Of a stretch of 5,230 bases of DNA, positions 5,155 to 5,230 are shown piece by piece. The notes under the pieces are model-generated. The model had not been told where the DNA came from. It saw only the letters and a program-made list of their open reading frames with translations, and did no database searches. Every line of letters begins with the position of its first letter. The first letter of the stretch is position 1. The position numbers and the translations under genes are program-made. The stretch is from an uncultured Ruminococcus sp. (GTDB taxonomy: Bacteria; Bacillota; Clostridia; Oscillospirales; Ruminococcaceae), in contig USNJ01000148.1 in the NCBI GenBank assembly GCA_900556055.1, positions 1-5,230 on the forward strand, read 5' to 3'.

Positions 5155-5230
5155 TTATAATAAAAACCATTAGAATTATGGAGAAGAAATCGCCGCAAAA
5201 GCTTTGATATATGCGGTTTTGCGGCGAGAG
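5155..5230. repeat. MITE-like palindromic repeat, copy 2 (cut by window end)
   Basis: Matches 1702-1777 at 75 of 76 positions, in the same orientation and 3453 bases away. The left outer arm and the complete inner hairpin (CGCCGCAAAA 5191-5200, TTTTGCGGCG 5217-5226) are present; the right outer arm would lie beyond the edge. Identity starts sharply at 5155 (C5154 against G1701), which sets the left boundary of the element. Confidence 0.75.

Noticed and set aside
4977..5207. 76-codon plus-strand frame ending in the repeat
   Set aside because: It crosses the EF-G promoter and leader in antisense and terminates in the palindromic element; no supporting ribosome site or protein-like motif.
1702..5230. 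Composite transposon formed by the two repeats
   Set aside because: The copies lack a transposase, are in direct orientation, and enclose conserved-looking chromosomal genes with separate promoters. Independent insertions of a small element explain this more simply.

Overview
The window looks like chromosomal DNA of a low-to-mid-GC Firmicute. Evidence: strong AGGAGG-type ribosome binding sites, sigma-A promoters with 17-base spacers and TATAAT boxes, Rho-independent hairpins, and protein styles typical of Clostridia. A Ruminococcus-like (Oscillospiraceae) host is my best guess, from the membrane-anchored secreted protein and the EF-G paralogue. No phylogeny was possible. All four intact genes are on the minus strand, and each seems to be transcribed from its own promoter rather than as an operon.

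Left part (1-1700) is accessory and AT-rich. It has a 174-residue uncharacterised protein (14-538), a GNAT acetyltransferase (813-1232) with a clear terminator, and two gene fragments. One fragment is the N-terminal end of a small helix-turn-helix protein on the plus strand (654-776). The other is a C-terminal piece of an unidentified minus-strand gene (1385-1579). The two intact genes share a nearly identical promoter-plus-leader: TATAAT, three bases, TTTAAC, a hairpin, then CGACAAATCGGAATTT. This is the most interesting regulatory signal in the window.

Middle (1700-1943) carries a palindromic, MITE-like repeat (about 1702-1809) and the terminator of the next gene. A second copy of the same repeat (75 of 76 bases identical) runs off the right edge at 5155-5230, so the two copies bracket the two right-hand genes in direct orientation.

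Right part (1944-5154) has more even base composition and two conserved-looking genes. One is a secreted protein with a signal peptide, a beta-sandwich-like domain and a C-terminal membrane anchor (1944-2678). The other is an EF-G paralogue of the EF-G2-like type (2847-4922) with altered GTPase motifs. Between them lies a large perfect inverted repeat that contains the -35 box of the secreted-protein gene.

I see no CRISPR array, tRNA, rRNA, transposase, or convincing multi-gene novel system. The points worth following are the shared leader element, the related dyad over the 1944-2678 promoter, and the flanking palindromic repeats.
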